A stretch of 64,000 bases of DNA. It comes from Doryteuthis pealeii (lineage: Eukaryota > Mollusca > Cephalopoda > Myopsida > Loliginidae). The notes under the pieces were generated by a model, which had not been told where the DNA came from, did no database searches, and saw only the letters and a list, made by a program, of their open reading frames with translations. The stretch is taken from positions 101,830,591 to 101,894,590 of the forward strand of contig CM042145.1 of assembly GCA_023376005.1 (NCBI GenBank). The letters run 5' to 3'. Both the position numbers and the translations under genes were made by a program. Below, piece by piece: positions 9,200 to 19,423 of the stretch; within the stretch, counting starts at the first letter, position 1, and every line of letters starts with the position of its first letter.

Positions 9200-9860
9200 A
9201 TCTATCTATCTATCTATACATATACACACAACTGCCCTTTATATATGTCCGGAGGAAACTTTGAAAATAAAACAATTAACGACAAAGTAAAAATATATAG
9301 TCTTCGGGGTGTCCTAATGTCGGTATCAGCCAGAGTCTATCCCCTTTTCACAAGCGCTAGACCAAGGAGATTATTTTAGCATCTGAAGTGGAGTGCCACA
9401 CCTACCACCAGCTCCTTACTCTACCACACAGATCCATGTGCTACTCATACGCTGAGTTGGTGAGGGCCAGTATCGAACCAGGAACCTTGTGATTCCTAAC
9501 CGAACGCTCTACCGACTGAGCTAAACCGGCCCTACACTAGGGCTTGGTTTTTGAGCAAAAATAATAGAGATTTGGTTTATATTCATGAAGATAATTAAAA
9601 AATAAAATTCAAATAACAGCATGGATTTTTTTTTTTTTTATTTAATATTTTAGATAGTAGACATTAACATTTCTTTTCAGAGTAGCTGGATCAATGCAAG
9701 GTCTTTTTTTTTTTTTACTTACTTAGGGATTTAAATGGGGCACCCACAAGGATTCAACTCACGATTCAGTAATAATGGATCTGTGGACTAACTTTAAAAA
9801 ATCCCCCTCTACCCAGGCAACGCCAGGTAGCCACTGCTAGCTAGGAATGCTAATTAGAAT
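9200..9860 (-). mobile_element. Element G, interrupted by SINE-A
   Basis: The tail AACTGCCCTTTATATATGTC and the GACAAAGTAAA block lie left of the SINE-A insertion (9300-9533). The rest, with GAGCAAAAATAATAGAGATT, AACAGCATGGA and a tRNA-like patch (GGGGCACCCACAAGGATTCA), lies to the right. The far end contains CCCCTCTACCCAGGCAACGC, which also appears at 36.2 and 56.9 kb. Confidence 0.55.
9300..9533 (-). mobile_element. SINE-A inserted in element G
   Basis: tRNA-derived head, read on the minus strand: GCCGGTTTAGCTCAGTCGGT (A box) and GGTTCGATACTGG (B box). The body follows with GAGTAGCACATGGATCTGTG, CACTCCACTTCAGATGCTAA, CTCCTTGGTCTAGCGC and GGATAGACTCT, ending at GGACACCCCGAAGAC. Length about 235 bp, the usual size in this window. 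Confidence 0.85.
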
Positions 9861-9861
9861 C

Positions 9862-10330
9862 CTTTAGCATATCAACCTCAGTGGGTTTTAATGCCGAAAG
9901 TTTGAAATAAATCAATTCTTAATGGATAATACATTTTTTTAAATGCATTTTCTATTTAAATATGGGACCTAACAAGTACTACCACTCCGGGTCAGAGTGG
10001 ACCAGGGAGCAATGTGATGAAGGGGTGATCCAACCTCCAATACTGAATCACCATCTGATTGTCATTCCTAGGACATGTGACCCACAGCTTCTAGATTGAT
10101 TTGGGCTTGCCATAAGGGCAATAGGGTTGAAAATCATATAGGTGCTAGGACTTGACGTGAGCGATTGATCGAGTTTAGCCCAAGATAGAGAGTGTGGTAT
10201 TGCATGTCATGAACTGCTCATTGCTCTATCCTTAAGCATCACGGGTCGCCACCCACGGCCAACAGGTTTCGGGGAGTCTTACCCCTCTGCAGAGGTGCAG
10301 TCTGTGCATTCTGGTCAACTGGGTTATCTC
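9862..10330 (-). mobile_element. Retroposon C
   Basis: Starts on the plus strand with CATATCAACCTCAGTGGG and extends well toward the 5' end, including GATCGAGTTTAGCCCAAGAT, GTCATGAACTGCTCATTGC and CCCCTCTGCAGAGGTGCAG. It carries internal gaps relative to the copy at 27154-27755. Confidence 0.65.
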
Positions 10331-10357
10331 CCTTGATTGTAAATATTCACTATTCAC

Positions 10358-10596
10358 TGTCGGAGTGGCCTAAAGTCAGTATCAACCAAACAGCGAGAGT
10401 CTATCCCCGTTTCATAGTGCTAGACCAAGGAGATTGTTTTGGCGTCTGAGGTGAGGCCCCACACCTACCATCAGCTTCTCACTTTACTGCACAGATCCCT
10501 GTGCTACCCATATGCTGAGTTAGCGACGGCCAGTATCGAACCAGGAACCTTGTGGTTCCTAGTCTGATGCTCTACTGACTGAGCTAAACCGGCTCT
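10358..10596 (-). mobile_element. SINE-A
   Basis: The minus strand shows GAGCCGGTTTAGCTCAGTCA, GGTTCGATACTGGCC and the full body to GGCCACTCCGACA. No intact tRNA cloverleaf can be formed from the head. Confidence 0.85.
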
Positions 10597-10714
10597 GTAT
10601 CAATATCATCATGGACTGCTGTTCCAACAGGTTATCTAGTATATTAAAAACTTTAAATAATGAATATCAAACAATAAAATTAATTTCTCTGAATTTCTTT
10701 TAGATAAGGCTTAA

Positions 10715-10912
10715 CAATTTGTATTATCTAGATTTTTTGGACTGTTGTCCTCATCTTTATTATTATATACACAACATAAAGGCTCCCAATTATAAGAAGG
10801 TTAACGAGTTGAACAAGAAATACCTGAAGAAGGCTAGAGGGCACATCGGCTGAAATGTTGTGTATATAACAATAAAGATAAGGACAACAGTCTGAAAAAT
10901 CTAAATAATACA
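10715..10912. mobile_element. Foldback family K, copy 1
   Basis: Inverted arms GTATTATCTAGATTTTTTGG...ACAACA and TGTTGTGTATATAACAATAA...AATAATAC. The loop holds CCTGAAGAAGGCTAGAGGGC and GGCTGAAATGTTG, another CTGANGA-stem-GAAA arrangement. A diverged second copy is at 21225-21340. Confidence 0.65.
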
Positions 10913-11060
10913 AATAAAATCAATCATTCAAATTTTCAGTATAGCAGAGATAACTCCGAAATGCTATTTAGAATCCTTCGTTTCTTCCTAAATAAAAGTA
11001 TCAATATCATCATGGACTACTATTAGAGTCCACATATGTTTCTTTATAGATATATGTGAT

Positions 11061-11344
11061 GGGTGTTAGGAAACTTTTTTGGTTTTATTGGAAATATAAG
11101 ATAAGGAATAATAACCAAAATTCAAAGTGATGAATATTGTGTTATTTCTAACTTATTTATTCATTCAGATATTTCCGGTAGACCACTATCTTTTGTCAAA
11201 GAGTTTTCTACAAAAGTCTTTGACAAAAGGTAAAGGTTTACCTGAAATATCAGAATTAATAAATAGCACTTTGAATTTTGATTATTGTTCCTTATCTTAC
11301 CTTTTCCATGCTTCCAATACAACCAAGAAAGTTTCTCAACACCC
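11061..11344. mobile_element. Long palindromic foldback
   Basis: Ends GGGTGTTAGGAAACTTTTTT and AAAGTTTCTCAACACCC are inverted, and complementarity runs through AGATAAGGAATAATAACCAA to a tight centre at ACTTTTGTAGAAAACTCT (plus-strand complement, around 11210). The arms are about 130 bp. Small open frames on both strands are a result of the palindrome. Confidence 0.75.
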
Positions 11345-11356
11345 ATATATATATCA

Positions 11357-11635
11357 AGGGGTGTGTGGTGTAATGGTTACCGTCGTAGGAAATGGACACG
11401 AGATGAGTTCAAATCCTGGACGAGGCTGTTAGTATTTCCCATAGCACTAATACCTTTGGGAAAGGTATGCATCCAACTATACTCCCTCCAGCTATAGATA
11501 AATATTAGGTCAAACAGGGCTTTTTAACCTTGGTTAGACAATCAGTCTAGGAGAAGGAAAACTCCAATTTCAAACCTGTTAAACTCCACTTAAGAAATTG
11601 ACCTTGTGTCACATCCTGCTCATGTTGAGGGGTTG

Positions 11636-11660
<25 letters not shown>
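11357..11660 (+). mobile_element. SINE-B, nearly complete
   Basis: The head GTGTGGTGTAATGGTTACCG (A-box region) and GAGTTCAAATCCTGGAC (B-box region) are followed by the standard body and the tail GAGGGGTTGGTGTG, running into (GT)n(TA)n. This is the best head in the window. The head resembles tRNAs with the GGTGTAATGGTTA A box, but is not a functional tRNA. Confidence 0.85.
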
Positions 11661-11671
<11 letters not shown>

Positions 11672-11673
<2 letters not shown>

Positions 11674-11876
11674 CTGAGAACATGAGGTTCCTGGTTCGTT
11701 ACCAGCCCTTGCCAACTCAGTGTATGAGTAGCACAGGGATCTGTGTGGGAAAGTGAGGAGTTGATGGTAGGTGTGGTACTCCACCTCAGACACTAAAAAA
11801 CAATTTCCTTAGTCTAGCACTAATGAAAAGGGGATAGACACCCTCGCTGACACACACTTTAGGCTACCCCGATGAC
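11672..11876 (+). mobile_element. SINE-A, 5'-truncated
   Basis: Begins inside the head (GAACATGAGGTTCCTGGTTC), so the A box is missing. The body and the 3' end ACCCCGATGACTT are present. It meets the next SINE-A copy tail to tail at 11872-11877. Confidence 0.8.
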
Positions 11877-12098
11877 TTGTTAGTATCAGCCAGGCAGCGA
11901 GGGAGTCTATCCTCTTATCACTTGCACTAGACCAAGGAGATTGTTTTTGCATCTGAGGTGGAGTGCCACACCTACCACCACCTCCTCACTTTACCGCACT
12001 GATCCCTGGCTACTCATACGCTGAGTTGGCGAGGGCCGATATCGAATCAGGAACCTTGCGATTCCTAGTCAAGTGCTCTACCGACTGAGCTAAACCGG

Positions 12099-12102
<4 letters not shown>
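11873..12102 (-). mobile_element. SINE-A, tail-to-tail partner
   Basis: Full-length copy on the minus strand, from GGCCGGTTTAGCTCAGTCGG at the right to GATGACTT-like 3' sequence at the left. With the preceding copy it forms an inverted pair. A (TA)n tract (12104-12147) follows its head. Confidence 0.85.
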
Positions 12103-12149
<47 letters not shown>

Positions 12150-12151
<2 letters not shown>

Positions 12152-12516
12152 GGGACTGCTGTTATAACTGGAATCCAACAAGTTCACAGGTTGTCTGATA
12201 TTTTTAAATCACAAATAGTGATTATCAAACAATAAAACAAGAAAATATTTTTTGTCTTTTGTTGTTTTTTTGCTGAATCTATTTTAAGTTTCACAAGATC
12301 AAGTGGGAGATTAAAAATAAACTTGCTCTACAAGAATGGTTATTGTTTGTAGATACCAAATGCTAAGAATAGAAAACAACACATTTCAGTTTATTATGAA
12401 ATTCCTCTCTTTTTATGTAAACAATCTACAACCGAGAAATAACATAATTGTCTTAAAAAAAAGAAAGCTAATATTTTTTTTATTTTATTCATGTGAGGTA
12501 TGCAATAAGAAATATC
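12150..12516. other. No recognised gene
   Basis: AT-rich spacer after a (TA)n tract. No family-like frame or RNA gene is visible. Confidence 0.5.
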
Positions 12517-12722
12517 GGTTATTTCCAATAATTCCAACATAAACAAAGGAGAACCACTCTTGACTGATAAAATTTATTTATTTATTTATTGATCTACTAG
12601 GAAAAAAGAAACGGTTAGGGTTGGGGTTAGGATTTAGGGTTAGTTTAATGGTAAAATAAATAAATAATTTATCAGTCAGAAGTGGTTCCCCTTTGTTTAT
12701 GTTGGAGTTATTGGAAATAACC
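12517..12722. mobile_element. Foldback with telomere-like loop
   Basis: Arms GGTTATTTCCAATAATTCCA and TGGAGTTATTGGAAATAACC are inverted and extend through ACATAAACAAAGGAGAACCA to GACTGATAAA. The loop carries GGTTAGGGTTGGGGTTAGGA, TTTAGGGTTAGTTTAATGG and, on the minus strand, TTTTTCCTAGTAGATCA. That last block is shared with the element at 1742-1953. Confidence 0.75.
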
Positions 12723-13221
12723 AAAATATCTATCAATTCTCCCTTTTCAAATACAAAGAAACAATCATCCAATTGACTGAAATTCAGTCTGAATACTATC
12801 TCTTACTAGCAAAGAAAAAACGCACTCCTGGCGGTGTAAAATTAATTTTTGAAGGATATTTCCTGAGGGGGTGGGAGTTAAAAATTCAATGTCAGAGAAT
12901 TTATACCATAAGTAAAATCATCAAATTTATCAAAGGAGAAAAAAAAAAACAATTTGAAATTGTTAAAACTTAATTCTGATAACTTTAAATATATATTAAA
13001 ATAAAACAAATATGTAATACCGGGCATGTATTTATTAAAATTTCTTTAAAAAAAACAATGAGGATTGTCTAAGGTTGCATGCTCAAATTTTGAGTGTATC
13101 TATTCTATATTATGATGATTTTGGGTAATGTGACGTAAGCAGTGACGTAGTTTCGGTTACAGACATATAAGATCTAATCGTCATTATTAATAGATATAAA
13201 TTAAGAACAAAAAAGTAATGT
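12723..13221. other. No recognised feature
   Basis: AT-rich sequence. I see no repeat shared within the window and no coding character. Confidence 0.5.
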
Positions 13222-13448
13222 TTGCTTATTGACTGCTGGAGAGAGCAGGAGTCTATCCTCTTTTCATTAGCACTATACCGGGGAGATTGTTTTTTTGTCT
13301 GACATGGAGCACCGCACCTACCATCTGCTCCCCACTTTATCACACAGATCCAAGCCGTGCTACTAATGTACCGAGTTGGTGAGGGCCGGTATCAAACCTG
13401 GAACCTTGTTGTTCCTAGGTGGATGCTCTACCGACTGAGCTAAACTGT
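13222..13448 (-). mobile_element. SINE-A, older copy
   Basis: Minus-strand head TTTAGCTCAGTCGGTAGAGC with the body diverged in several positions. The 3' end is eroded to GCAGTCAATA. Confidence 0.75.
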
Positions 13449-13560
13449 ATAGGCGGTGTGGACAGACAGGAATCAATGCCACTGGACAAAAAGAGTTAGT
13501 TCATCACACACTTCTAGTAAAAATGTTATTCCATATCAAACAACCACTATCCCACATATT

Positions 13561-14065
13561 AGGGTAGGTTGATTTTTCACTTTTTTTTTTAAAATATTAA
13601 ATTCTCTCAATCATCACAAATTGTATGTTGGTATAATGAATACTGATACCAAAAACTAGATATCTCACTTGCACCATTATTTGAGGAAATAGCATCAAAG
13701 ATCAGTTAAAATGCACTAAAATCCTTGTTTTCATAACATTTGACCCAGAAATTGGTTAGAAAATTTAGCAATTCAATATTTAAAACAGAAAAGGTTGTCA
13801 TTTTATTTCACTAAGATGAAACGAACAAGATATTATAACTAGAATTAAAATTGAGAATATCCCCCATCATCGCTAGACTTCCAATATGTTGCTTTTTACC
13901 TCATTAATTAAGCTGTAACAGGAATAACATTTTAAAAGACTGAAATCTATTTCCTCAAATGAAGGCCAAGTTTTAAAGAAAAATATTTTTTGTGGTAATT
14001 CTTTATATTAATTTTCAACTTTCGACACATGGGAGACGTTACAGTTTCAAAATCGACCTACCCTA
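13561..14065. mobile_element. hAT-like MITE with 8-bp TSD
   Basis: Terminal inverted repeats TAGGGTAGGTTGATTTTT (left) and AAAATCGACCTACCCTA (right). They are flanked by a perfect 8-bp direct repeat CCACATAT at 13553-13560 and 14066-14073. TAGGG termini with 8-bp duplications are typical of the hAT superfamily. The 505-bp interior has no transposase, so it is non-autonomous. It is also found only once in the window. Confidence 0.8.
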
Positions 14066-14334
14066 CCACATATAGATATGTACTATCTTAATAAGACATT
14101 TGTTTCTTGTAAAGTTTTCAATCTCAAAAATACAGAGAAATCTATAGAGGCGTTCATTTCCAGTTCTATAGAGTACTATTGAAACATATCACGGGGGGTG
14201 GGGGGGGGTGATATATTAATACTAACAGGGCCTGTGGATATATGATAATTCAATTATTACAACATTTGATATGTTTATTTAAAAGTTATTGCAAAATAGT
14301 TCAATATGTAAAAAGGAAAATAATATTGATTTAA

Positions 14335-14500
14335 TTCCCACTCTTTTTTTTCTTTCCTTCTTTGCATTATATTCAATTGAAACCTATTAGTGTTATCCAT
14401 CCTTTCTCTCTATCGTTACCCTACTCTTTCTTTCTTATATTTTTTTCTGTGTAGCATGCCCTTTTTCTTTCCTTTCTTTCTTTATAATAAAAACGGACTG
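14335..14500 (+). repeat. Dispersed repeat L, copy 2
   Basis: Pyrimidine-rich block with TAGTGTTATCCATCC, CTACTCTTTCTTTC, CTGTGTAGCATGCCC and ATAATAAAAAC, matching 30030-30195 and the reverse complement of 1-150. Confidence 0.55.
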
Positions 14501-14949
14501 CTCTATTATTTAGCTGAGGTGAAGACACTCATGATAAATAAGAATTAGGCAGATAAACAACATCAGATAATCAGGATTTACATTTTTGCGTTTCATCTAG
14601 GACAATTTGGATAGTCTCATTTTTAACCAGAGGGTGTTGCAAGATGATAATGTTTGGAACATTAGTATTAATATATAGATGACAGGATTCATACTATTTA
14701 CAATTTTTTTTATAGCTATGACACATTGATTCGTTTGAAGCTACTTTAAAAATGAGACTTTTGCTACTTAGGACTCTTGGTGTTTAAGGGTTCTCATATA
14801 CTCCCTAATGCCCACAAGACACACACGGACTTCTTAGTCAACCAATTATCTACCTTAAAGAATAAATCCATTTCCAATCCCATTTACAACATAATAAATA
14901 TGGGATATACATTCATCATAATTTATCCAATCTATTAAACACTCAAGGA
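14500..14949. other. No recognised feature
   Basis: Unassigned AT-rich sequence. No tRNA-like head or conserved frame is seen. Confidence 0.45.
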
Positions 14950-15086
14950 TTTCCGGTTTAGCTCAGTTAGTAGAACGTTCGACACGGGCCCTCGCCAACT
15001 CAGCATATGTGAGTAGAACAGGGATCTGTGCAGTAAATTAAGGAGCTGATGGTAGGTGTGATGCTCCACCTCAGACGCTAAAATAA
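14950..15086 (+). mobile_element. SINE-A with internal deletion
   Basis: Head CCGGTTTAGCTCAGTTAGTA is followed after a deletion by CGGGCCCTCGCCAACTCAGC and the body up to CTCAGACGCTAAAATAAT. The 3' third is missing; a LINE 3' fragment begins immediately after. Confidence 0.7.
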
Positions 15087-15100
15087 TAATAAGATGAATA

Positions 15101-15298
15101 AGACATGCTGGACATTACTGGAGAAGCAGGGATGAACTCATAAGTGACATTCTATGGACACATGAGTGTGGGCTGTCCAGCAAAGACCAGCTTTGTGCAG
15201 ATACTGGATGCTGCACAGAAGACCTCCCAAGAGCAATGAATGATAGGGACGGTTGGCAAGAGATTGTCATAGATATCCAAGCTACTAGCATGACATGA
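15101..15298 (+). pseudogene. Non-LTR retrotransposon ORF2 C-terminus
   Basis: An uninterrupted 65-codon frame ending in TGA reads RHAGHYWRSRDELISD, then CADTGC, then DLPRAMNDRDGWQEIV. The pattern GH-WRS-DELISD, DTGC, DLP-AM-DRDGW is familiar from the region after the reverse transcriptase in many invertebrate LINE ORF2 proteins. Only this tail is present, so the copy is 5'-truncated. A (TA)n(CA)n patch follows at 15299. The clade is not assigned. Confidence 0.6.
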
Positions 15299-15322
15299 TA
15301 TATATATATACACATACGCACA

Positions 15323-15883
15323 CAGGTGTTGGACAAAATTATAGATACACCTACTCTTTTTACACTTATTTGTGTCAAAGATTATACAGAAATATAAAAT
15401 TCTAATGGTAAAATAAAAAAAAAGGTTATTTATATCTACTGCAGACATCTCTACCTGATATTATTTAACACGGGGGTTTGTTTGGGGTTTTTTTTTTTTT
15501 TTTTTTTTTTTGAGATATTTCTATTGATGTATGACAACAATAAGCGACCTATTACATTTCAAAAGAGGGCAAATTATTGGAGCATGCATAGCTGGAATCT
15601 CAGTCACAAAAACTGCTGAGTTGTGTATGATATTTTCAGAGGAACTGTGCCTAAATGGATGTTGGCATTGCAAAATCAAAGAAACAAAGCTCTGATAAGA
15701 AGCGTAACTCTGGACAGAAGGTAAAATTCAATAACCGACACAATGCAGAACATTAAAATGTATTGTATAAGAAAAATCATTAAACCAAAGCTGAAAAGGG
15801 GAGTTTAACCGACACCTTACCAATTCAGTGACAACCAAAACAATTCATAAAGAAAAAATTCAATAACTGACACAATGCACAAC
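15323..15883 (+). pseudogene. Tc1-like transposon, broken N-terminal part
   Basis: The left terminus CAGGTGTTGGACAAAATTAT matches a typical Tc1-family inverted repeat. From about 15565 a frame reads RGQIIGACIAGISVTKTA, the helix-turn-helix start of Tc1 transposases. Farther on KKRNSGQKV, then a NHxTKAEK-like block, fit the second DNA-binding helix region. There are several stops and frameshifts. MITE E inserted at 15884 ends this part. The DDE catalytic domain is absent here. Confidence 0.65.
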
Positions 15884-16125
15884 CAGTGATGCTGATAGCT
15901 TTTTGACTTAGTGCATCCTGGGATGCATATATTTGCTTTGAATGAGTCCCTGGGAAAATTTATGGGTCCCAACTAAAGCCGTCTAACTCCTACTTTATAA
16001 CATATCTATTGTCATTCATTTCTAAGAAACTATTGAAATGTATTTACAGTTAGCTTGAAATGGTGAGGGAAGAAAAAAAGAAAAACACTGGGATGCATGT
16101 CTATGATTTTACTGCATCTTTTTAG
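15884..16125. mobile_element. MITE E inside Tc1, 3' lost
   Basis: Reads in the opposite orientation to the 21.3-kb copy: CAGTGATGCTGATAGCTTTT at the left, through TAAAGCCGTCTAACTCCTAC and TACAGTTAGCTTGAAATGG, ending at TGCATCTTTTTAG. After it the Tc1 sequence resumes (TAACTCTGGACAGAAGGTAA). Confidence 0.65.
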
Positions 16126-16565
16126 TAACTCTGGACAGAAGGTAAAATTAAATTGTAGAAATTTGTTGGGTGATTAGCATCCAATTGTGTTGTGAGCACT
16201 ACTCGCTAGTGCCCAAAAGCTGGTATTTATGGGACCCCGGAATACTCCCTTCATGTATTTGGTTGATTCTATTCCTTGAGTCCTGATTGGTTTCTATGTT
16301 ATGATGCTTGATAAATACTCTGACATTCTGCAGTAGGCTTGCAACAAGGTAAGATCCGTATTAAGTTACAGCTTCCTTGTTGCCTTGTCTTACCAATTCA
16401 ACGGTAATTGGAACTCAGTATGTTTATTTTACAAATAAGTGATATAGTGCATAACATTAAAATGTATTGTATAAAAGAAATCATAAAACAAAGGTGAAAA
16501 GGTGAGTTTAACCGACACCTTACCAATTCAGGGTCAACCAAAACAATAGAGAACTCTATGCAACT
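16126..16565 (+). pseudogene. Tc1-like fragment, second copy
   Basis: The segment ACTCTGGACAGAAGGTAAAA repeats 15710-15730, and 16450-16545 repeats 15753-15845 nearly exactly (ACATTAAAATGTATTGTATA onward). So part of the Tc1 N-terminal region was duplicated about 700 bp apart. This copy is interrupted by an LTR D element. Confidence 0.55.
16160..16433 (-). mobile_element. Solo LTR D inside Tc1 copy
   Basis: Carries the LTR D landmarks: TTCCTTGAGTCCTGATTGG, GATAAATACTCTGACATTCTGCAG-type block (split here as GATAAATACT and CATTCTGCAGTAGG), and the end ACGGTAATTGGAACT...TTTTACA. The left boundary is uncertain. Confidence 0.6.
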
Positions 16566-16589
16566 GGCAAATCTCATAATACTAATATT

Positions 16590-16765
16590 AATATGCCTAC
16601 TTGCATAATGGTAGGTTATTTATCAAGCACCGCACACCACAGAAACCAAACAGCCAATCAGGACTCAAGGAATGGAATGACCCCAAATGGTGTATTCCTG
16701 AGTGCCATAAATACCAGTTCAGTTTGTGGTTATTCAACCCAACAGTATACTAACTCATTCCAATA
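16590..16765 (+). mobile_element. Solo LTR D, 5'-truncated
   Basis: Contains AGCCAATCAGGACTCAAGG (CCAAT box), CATAAATACC (TATA-like), TTCAGTTTGTGG and the end TTCCAATA. The first third is missing or strongly diverged. Confidence 0.6.
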
Positions 16766-16828
16766 GAGATCACAAACATGAGGACTAGACAATGGAACAA
16801 TGTCATTATAAGAAGATATATGTATAAG

Positions 16829-17110
16829 TGTGTTTATGATGCAATGGTTACTGTCATAGGAAATGGACACAACAGTTTGCAGTTGTCAAGTTAGCACAGC
16901 ACTAAGACCTTTGAGAAAGGTATGCATCAAATTATTCTCCCTCCAGCTACAGGTAAATAACAGGGCAGACTGGACTCTTTAACCTTGGAATGGCATCTAG
17001 AATGGAATCTAGAAGAAGGAAAACTCTGAATTCAAACCTGTTAAACCCTGCTAAAAAATTGACCTTGTGTCACATCATGCTTGAGTGGAGGGGTTGGTAA
17101 ATATATATAT
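16829..17110 (+). mobile_element. SINE-B, nearly complete
   Basis: Head GATGCAATGGTTACTGTCAT, a damaged B box, then GCAGACTGGACTCTTTAACC, GGAAAACTCTGAATTCAAAC, TGACCTTGTGTCACATC, and the tail GAGGGGTTGGTAAATATATA. Confidence 0.8.
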
Positions 17111-17114
17111 TTAT

Positions 17115-17310
17115 ATATTTAGCAAAGAAAAAAACTTAAATACTGATTATATTAGCAGTTATAAATTTTTTTTCCACCGGCTTTGAATTTATAGAAAATT
17201 TTATTAAAATTCAGTCTGACGAAGCCGATAAATATATGTCAGTGGAAATAAATCTATAATTGCTATTATGACTGGTATTTAAGCATTTTCCTCTGCTAAA
17301 TATATTGCTC
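17115..17310. mobile_element. Foldback with CTGACGA loop
   Basis: Arms AGCAAAGAAAAAAACTTAAA and TTTAAGCATTTTCCTCTGCT are inverted and extend through ATTAGCAGTTATAAA. The loop has CAGTCTGACGAAGCCGATAA then AGTGGAAAT, again resembling CTGANGA-stem-GAAA. A flank at 17318-17345 (CTATATTGAGCTCTCAACTT) is shared with the hammerhead-2 family. Confidence 0.6.
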
Positions 17311-18160
17311 TGTATATAACTTTCAAACTATATTGAGCTCTCAACTTGGACTTTACTAATTTTAACCTTCTATTGTTAAAAAAGGCCCAGCTTAGAATAA
17401 TTCCTAACACCAACTAACCTGGTTATTTACTTTATATATAGAAATGTTTTATAAATCAAAAAGTGCTCCAATACTGGCCAGAAGAGCAGTATGAAAACTA
17501 TAAGGAATTAAAATCCCACTTGTTTCACATGAGAATTGTGTCCACTATTCAATAGTTGATATATGAAACTAGTAAAAAGGTGAGATCCTAATTCCTTTTA
17601 GTATATATATATAGATGTGAGGTATCCAAAACTTGGTAGTAAGGGATGATTCTATATGTGATTTCTAAGACACACTGTATTATTATTGTATGATCCAGTA
17701 TGTATAAATACAGTGAATCTTTAAATCACTAAAGAGAGCTCAATGTATTATAATCTTTTTAGATTATATACAGAGCAATATTTATCTTTGAAAGGAAGGA
17801 AAAACTCAACACCGTTATTCCATAATAAATTTATTTCGACCAAAATTGGGGCCTTTATAAATCTAAGTTGATTTAATAAAGCTCCCCAGAATTCAGTCTC
17901 ATCAGATGGGAAATCAAAATAAATAATTTGAATAGCATAACAGAAAAATTTACTCCTAAAAAAAAAAAAATTTAAAAAAAAAATTTTTTTTTACCTTTTA
18001 CAAAATGTATACATTAAATGACTGTCACCATGGCAACAGGAAGTCAAATGAGAAAAAAGAATACTTTTCAAGGCCTGTTTTTTCAGGGGATGGTAGTCAG
18101 ACAAATTAAACTATGAGAATTAAATAAGTCTGAAAAAGTATGGGGCAAGGATAAAACAAA
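17311..18160. other. No recognised gene
   Basis: AT-rich, with fragments near 17318-17345 and 17740-17785 (AGAGCTCAATGTATTATAAT) that match flanks of the hammerhead-2 foldbacks, and an A/T run near 17958-17995. Nothing coding is seen. Confidence 0.45.
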
Positions 18161-18164
18161 AAAA

Positions 18165-18460
18165 TTTTTATAAAGAAATATATATATAAAAAAATATACA
18201 TAAATATATATAAAAATATATATATAAAAAATATACACAAATATATAAAATATATATAAATATATATACATATATATATATATATATAATAAATACATAA
18301 ATATATAAATATATATATATAATATATATAAATATATATATATAAAAATATACATAAATATATATATATAAAAAATATACATAAATATATAAAATATATA
18401 TAAAATATACATATAAATATACATATAAAAAATATACATAAATATATAAAATATATATAA

Positions 18461-18520
<60 letters not shown>
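18165..18520. repeat. Degenerate (TA)n/(ATAAATAT)n block
   Basis: About 350 bp of A/T-only sequence with ATAAATATATA-type variants ending in a pure (TA)n tract. Long minus-strand frames of Ile and Tyr are translated repeat. Confidence 0.95.
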
Positions 18521-18522
<2 letters not shown>

Positions 18523-18544
18523 GGGGGGGTGATGATTTGCATTT

Positions 18545-19405
18545 TAACCAGACTCAAAATAAGTATACAGATGGAGACAACCCAAAGAAGCCTTTAATTG
18601 TTAACTGCATCACCTCCATCATGATGTATGGAGGCAGGTAAGAGGTGATTTGGGCAGCCATATCATGGCATTCTGTTGATCCTTATAGCAAAAGAAATGA
18701 TGTACAAAGGAGCTCAAAGCAGGCACGAATGTGTCTTGCATGCAAGATGAGTGAATGGCTCAAAAGAAAAGAAACTATGACTGTCTTAGAATCGTAATTT
18801 GAGGAAACGCAATCTCAGAATCGGGAAAATTGGCAAGAATGTATTTGCGCATATGCACATTTTTTCGAGATCGATCTGTGCATAAAACACCAGTCGACAG
18901 GTAAAGAGCTGAGACAATTGGAACATGCTACTGAGTTTACATTGGAGACTGCTGTGTTATTGTTGTGAAAGCAATTATGGGATCAGTTTACAAATATCAG
19001 TCCTGTAATAGCATACAGCATGATAGTGTTAACGTTCAGAATTATATGTCAATTTTGAGAGACCAAGTCCATCCTATGGTACAAATGCTGTTCTCTAACA
19101 CTGACACCTGGTTCCAATGCACTGATCTATCTCTGCCACTAAAATTGCTAAAGACCAACACAAAGAATATAATTATGAAGTTGAACACGTGAACTGCCCC
19201 TTCCCCCGCCCAATTCAACTGGTCAAACATTTGTGGTATGAACTAGAGAAAAAGGGGAAGATCATCTTCCCTCTGCCAGTATCACTGATGACGCTGAAAC
19301 AGGTTAAAAATTCCTGTAACCACTGTCCTACAAATCTATGACTCAATTTCTCAAAGAATTGAAGCCATTATTGGTGCTAAGAAGGATAAGAACATATTGA
19401 ATGAT
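18545..19405 (+). pseudogene. Tc1/mariner transposase, C-terminal part, broken
   Basis: A frame near 18635-18682 reads VIWAAISWHS, like the VxWGxxSWHG block of Tc1-type transposases. The later frame SVNVQNYMSILRDQVHP (about 19026-19076) and WFQCTDLSLP match the segment around the second catalytic Asp. LVKHLWYELEKK (about 19221-19256) matches the block around the last acidic residue, and YDSISQRIEAIIGAKK (about 19337-19384) matches the C-terminus. Stops, frameshifts and an unexplained insert of about 280 bp (18690-18960) make it a pseudogene. The last acidic residue lies in a shortened region and may be lost. Confidence 0.65.
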
Positions 19406-19423
19406 AAAAATGCTATATAACTC

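Noticed and set aside
9480..9533. tRNA genes at SINE-A heads (this and about 20 other places)
   Set aside because: A and B boxes are present, but the anticodon arm and acceptor stem do not fold and each head continues into the same SINE body.
18083..18557. Overlapping 118- and 129-codon minus-strand frames
   Set aside because: Translated degenerate TA repeat.
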